8,180 bases of DNA. It comes from Deltaproteobacteria bacterium (lineage in GTDB: Bacteria > Desulfobacterota > Binatia > UBA9968). The notes under the pieces are model-generated. The model was given only the letters and a program-made list of their open reading frames with translations. It searched no databases and was not told the DNA's origin. Every line of letters starts with the position of its first letter. Position 1 is the stretch's first letter. Shown here in pieces: positions 6,242 to 8,180 of this stretch. The position numbers were made by a program, and so were the translations under genes. Location: assembly GCA_016184235.1 (NCBI GenBank), contig JACPDC010000121.1, positions 1-8,180 on the forward strand, written 5' to 3'.

Positions 6242-6943
6242 ATGTATCTCCTCATAACAGTCCTGATCATCTCAGCCTTGCTCGCTTCAGGATCTGTCGC
6301 TGAGGCGGGCTCCATCCACGGGGAAGTCAAATTCACCGGGGCTCTGCCAAAGTCGAACAGAATCAAAGTCACCAAGGATCAGGACTACTGCGGCGAATTC
6401 GTCCGCGACGAAACTTATCTGGTCGGCGCCGCCGGGACTCTGAAGAACGCCGTCGTCTTCCTGGACAAGGCGCCGCCCAAGGCGGCCCCGTCGGGCAAGG
6501 AGCATATCCTTGAAAACAGCGGCTGCCGCTTCGTTCCCCGCATCCTGGCCATGATCAAGGGAGAAAAGCTGATCACCAAGAACAGCGATACGAAGCTTCA
6601 CATCGTCCACTCTTATCTCGACAAGCGCACGGTCTTTAACGTCTCCCTGCCTTTCCGGGGCCACACACTGGAGGTCTCTCGAAGGATCGATAAGACAGGC
6701 GTCCTGCAGGTGAACTGCGACACCCACGCCTGGATGCGCGGCTACATCCACGTCTTCGACCATCCCTATTTCGCCGTGAGCGACGACCAGGGGCGCTTCG
6801 AGATCCCCGATGTCCCGCCGGGAAAATACACGCTGAAGGCCTGGCACGAAGGAGGAGGGATTCAGACTAAGGAGATCACAGTGACGGATGTGGGTGAGTT
6901 CAAGGTCGTCTTCAAGTTCAAAAAAGGCGATAGAACGACCTAA
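6242..6943 (+). CDS. Exported cupredoxin-like protein with carboxypeptidase-regulatory-like C-terminal domain
   Basis: The 233-residue product has a signal peptide (hydrophobic core of about 3-16, likely cleavage after AEA at 20-22), so it acts outside the cytoplasm. It starts directly after the previous TGA with no Shine-Dalgarno sequence, which indicates translational coupling. The N-terminal part opens with IHGEVKFTG. Residues about 95-172 look like a cupredoxin: CRFVPRILAM, then ITKNSDTKLHIVHSY with His120 and His123, then VNCDTHAWMRGYIHVF with Cys159, His162 and Met165. A His plus Cys-x2-His-x2-Met set resembles type 1 copper ligands. Residues about 175-228 (AVSDDQGRFEIPDVPPGKYTLKAWHE) match the carboxypeptidase-regulatory-like beta-sandwich. 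Similar proteins are often labelled methylamine-utilisation-like or carboxypeptidase-regulatory-like without a known role. Copper binding is inferred, and Cys50 and Cys95 may form a disulfide instead. Confidence 0.75.
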   Translation: MYLLITVLIISALLASGSVAEAGSIHGEVKFTGALPKSNRIKVTKDQDYCGEFVRDETYLVGAAGTLKNAVVFLDKAPPKAAPSGKEHILENSGCRFVPRILAMIKGEKLITKNSDTKLHIVHSYLDKRTVFNVSLPFRGHTLEVSRRIDKTGVLQVNCDTHAWMRGYIHVFDHPYFAVSDDQGRFEIPDVPPGKYTLKAWHEGGGIQTKEITVTDVGEFKVVFKFKKGDRTT

Positions 6944-7015
6944 CGCCTGCAAGCGGCTAAGCCCCTATCCACCAACGCCGGTAGCCTGCCGCCTGCCATG
7001 GCTGCGAAGCCGGGA

Positions 7016-7204
7016 TTACTTCTGATTCAGTAAGTGAATAAAGATTGCCGCGAGAAGGAGAAAATTTGCCACAAGAACGATTCCTACTCGACTGAACGCG
7101 AAGCCGAGGAATTCAACCATCGGCATGCCAATTAATTTTGCGAAGACAGCAAGTAAAAACACAATCACCCCGAGTATCCCTAATGTTACAACTAAAGATT
7201 TCAT
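7016..7204 (-). CDS. Small two-helix membrane protein, unknown function
   Basis: This 62-residue protein is almost entirely hydrophobic. Two predicted membrane helices cover about residues 3-25 (VVTLGILGVIVFLLAVF) and 39-58 (VGIVLVANFLLLAAIFIHLL), joined by a short loop with FSR and ending LLNQK. GGAGG at 7217-7213 is eight bases before the ATG at 7204, so it is likely to be translated. I do not recognise a family. The gene is noticeably AT-richer than its neighbours and uses more A/T-ending codons, which may mean a different origin or simply reflect membrane-protein codons. It is convergent with the exported cupredoxin-like gene 72 bases away and lies downstream of the permease gene on the same strand after 189 bases with no recognisable feature. 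Confidence 0.65.
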   Translation of the reverse strand: MKSLVVTLGILGVIVFLLAVFAKLIGMPMVEFLGFAFSRVGIVLVANFLLLAAIFIHLLNQK

Positions 7205-7393
7205 GGTTTTACCCTCCCCTGACGGGCCTTTTTCGAAGGTACCTAAACGTGGTGAGGATGGATGTTAACACGTCCGTAAAACCCGGGCCAGCTCAAGCCG
7301 TATTCAAGGCCCCTGCGCCGGCCCTTTCCTCTAAGTGTCCGTGATTCTAAAAGATTGAGAATGAGCTGACAAGAGGAAAATTAACACTGAATT

Positions 7394-8180
7394 TCATCCT
7401 CTCACGCTGATCTGGCCCCCGAGCCTGCGGGCGATCAGGGCGGCGATAACGACGAGACCTACGATCAGGACCGCCACCACGGTCGCCTTTTCGAACTCCG
7501 CGCCGGCGGCGAAATCGAGCATCAGTAGAGACAGCGTCCTCGATCTGCCGGTCCCGAGCAGCACGACCGTGCTGATATCGCGCGCCGCGGAGATGAACCC
7601 CACCAGCGCCACGGTGATCAAGGCGGGAAACAGCAGAGGAAAAATGACCCGCCGGTAGGTGTAGAACCACCCGCCGCCGCAGATCCTGGAGGCCTCTTCC
7701 AGGTCGTTTCCCAATTGCAGCAGCATGCTCTTGATGAGCTGGCTGCCGAACGGCATGCTCTTGATCACCATCGCTATCATCAAGAGGTAGATGGTCCCGT
7801 AGATGGGAAGAAAAATCTTCGTTTGCAGGAAGGTCCAGAGCAGCGCCACGCCCATCAGGATGCCGGGGATGGACCAGGGCAGCCAGGAAAGAAAATCCAG
7901 GACCGCCCTGCCGCGGAAGCGGCTCTTGACGATAACGTAGGCGATCATGGAGTAAAAGAGCACCCCCACGACCCCCGTGCCGAGGCCGATCGCGATGGTG
8001 TTCCAGAGCGAGCGCACGAGCACCGGATCGCTCAAGGCCGCCCGCCAGTTCTCCAGCGTCCAGGGCTCCGCGATATTGAAGAACCCGAACAGCTTCATGA
8101 AGGTGCCGACCAGCAGCAGTCCCATCGGGATGAAGGTGATGCCCGCGGCTATGAGGAGGACCAGGAAAAACGCCGGAATG
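7394..8180 (-). CDS. ABC-transporter permease, iron/polyamine (FbpB/PotB-like) class, N-terminus outside window
   Basis: The frame is open from the right edge to a TGA at 7396-7394, giving 261 codons. The ATG at 8125 is not the likely start, because the preceding codons (FFLVLLIAAGITFIP) continue the same membrane helix. About six hydrophobic segments are visible. The cytoplasmic EAA loop that contacts the ATPase reads DLEEASRICGGG at about 7670-7705, followed by YRRVIFPLLFPAL. WNTIAIGLGTGVVG marks the start of the permease domain, and SAARDISTVVLLG lies near the end. These are features of permeases for iron, thiamine, spermidine/putrescine or similar solutes in the inner membrane. The missing part could be a second permease domain, since FbpB-type proteins are often fused doubles. 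It is unlikely to serve the NMT1-type binding protein at 3482, which normally pairs with TauC-type permeases. Confidence 0.88.
   Translation of the reverse strand, partial: IPAFFLVLLIAAGITFIPMGLLLVGTFMKLFGFFNIAEPWTLENWRAALSDPVLVRSLWNTIAIGLGTGVVGVLFYSMIAYVIVKSRFRGRAVLDFLSWLPWSIPGILMGVALLWTFLQTKIFLPIYGTIYLLMIAMVIKSMPFGSQLIKSMLLQLGNDLEEASRICGGGWFYTYRRVIFPLLFPALITVALVGFISAARDISTVVLLGTGRSRTLSLLMLDFAAGAEFEKATVVAVLIVGLVVIAALIARRLGGQISVRG

Noticed and set aside
6944..7015. Possible bidirectional terminator between convergent genes
   Set aside because: Only short palindromes such as GCCATGGC (6995-7002) and distant GCCGG/CCGG arms were found, with no adjacent T-run.
7344..7362. ATTCT/AGAAT inverted repeat downstream of the permease stop
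   Set aside because: The five-bp AT-rich stem with a long loop and no U-tract is too weak to call a terminator.

Overview
This GC-rich window comes from a chromosome-like region of a bacterium. Tight gene packing, CoA-transferase and solute-binding metabolic genes, and antisense shadow ORFs typical of high-GC DNA suggest an uncultured soil or sediment lineage (Desulfobacterota-, Binatota- or Methylomirabilota-like). There is no rRNA or marker gene, so this placement is inference only. No phage gene, transposase, tRNA, rRNA or CRISPR array was seen.

Layout. (1) Positions 1-725, minus: the N-terminal part of an ornithine cyclodeaminase/mu-crystallin family dehydrogenase, cut by the left edge. 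(2) 842-2511, plus: a two-subunit class I CoA-transferase of the glutaconate CoA-transferase (GctAB) type. It is divergent from the first gene across a 116-bp gap that holds a TATAAT box for the minus-strand gene. (3) 2512-2806: a gene-free stretch of 295 bp, unusually rich in inverted repeats. I read it as a structured non-coding or dispersed repeat element. (4) 2807-3364, minus: a small cyclophilin peptidyl-prolyl isomerase whose last 17 codons are tandemly duplicated.

(5) 3482-6943, plus: four closely spaced genes, probably one operon. They encode a secreted NMT1/TauA-type solute-binding protein, a dihydrodipicolinate-synthase-family lyase, a TenA/PqqC-like (haem-oxygenase-fold) enzyme and an exported cupredoxin-like protein with a carboxypeptidase-regulatory-like tail. 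A near-consensus sigma70 promoter lies almost on top of the first start codon. (6) 7016-7204, minus: a 62-residue two-helix membrane protein in AT-richer DNA. (7) 7205-7393: no gene and no convincing signal seen. (8) 7394-8180, minus: an ABC-transporter permease of the iron/polyamine class, whose N-terminus lies past the right edge.

How the genes may work together. The CoA-transferase pair and the dehydrogenase point to acid and amino-acid or imine metabolism. The four-gene unit looks like a binding protein for an unknown organic substrate, an aldolase/hydratase-type lyase, a possible metal-dependent oxidase and an extracytoplasmic copper-type protein. I do not recognise it as a known pathway, and it is the best candidate here for an undescribed system. 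The solute-binding protein has no cognate permease or ATPase in view, because the permease at the right edge is of a different class.
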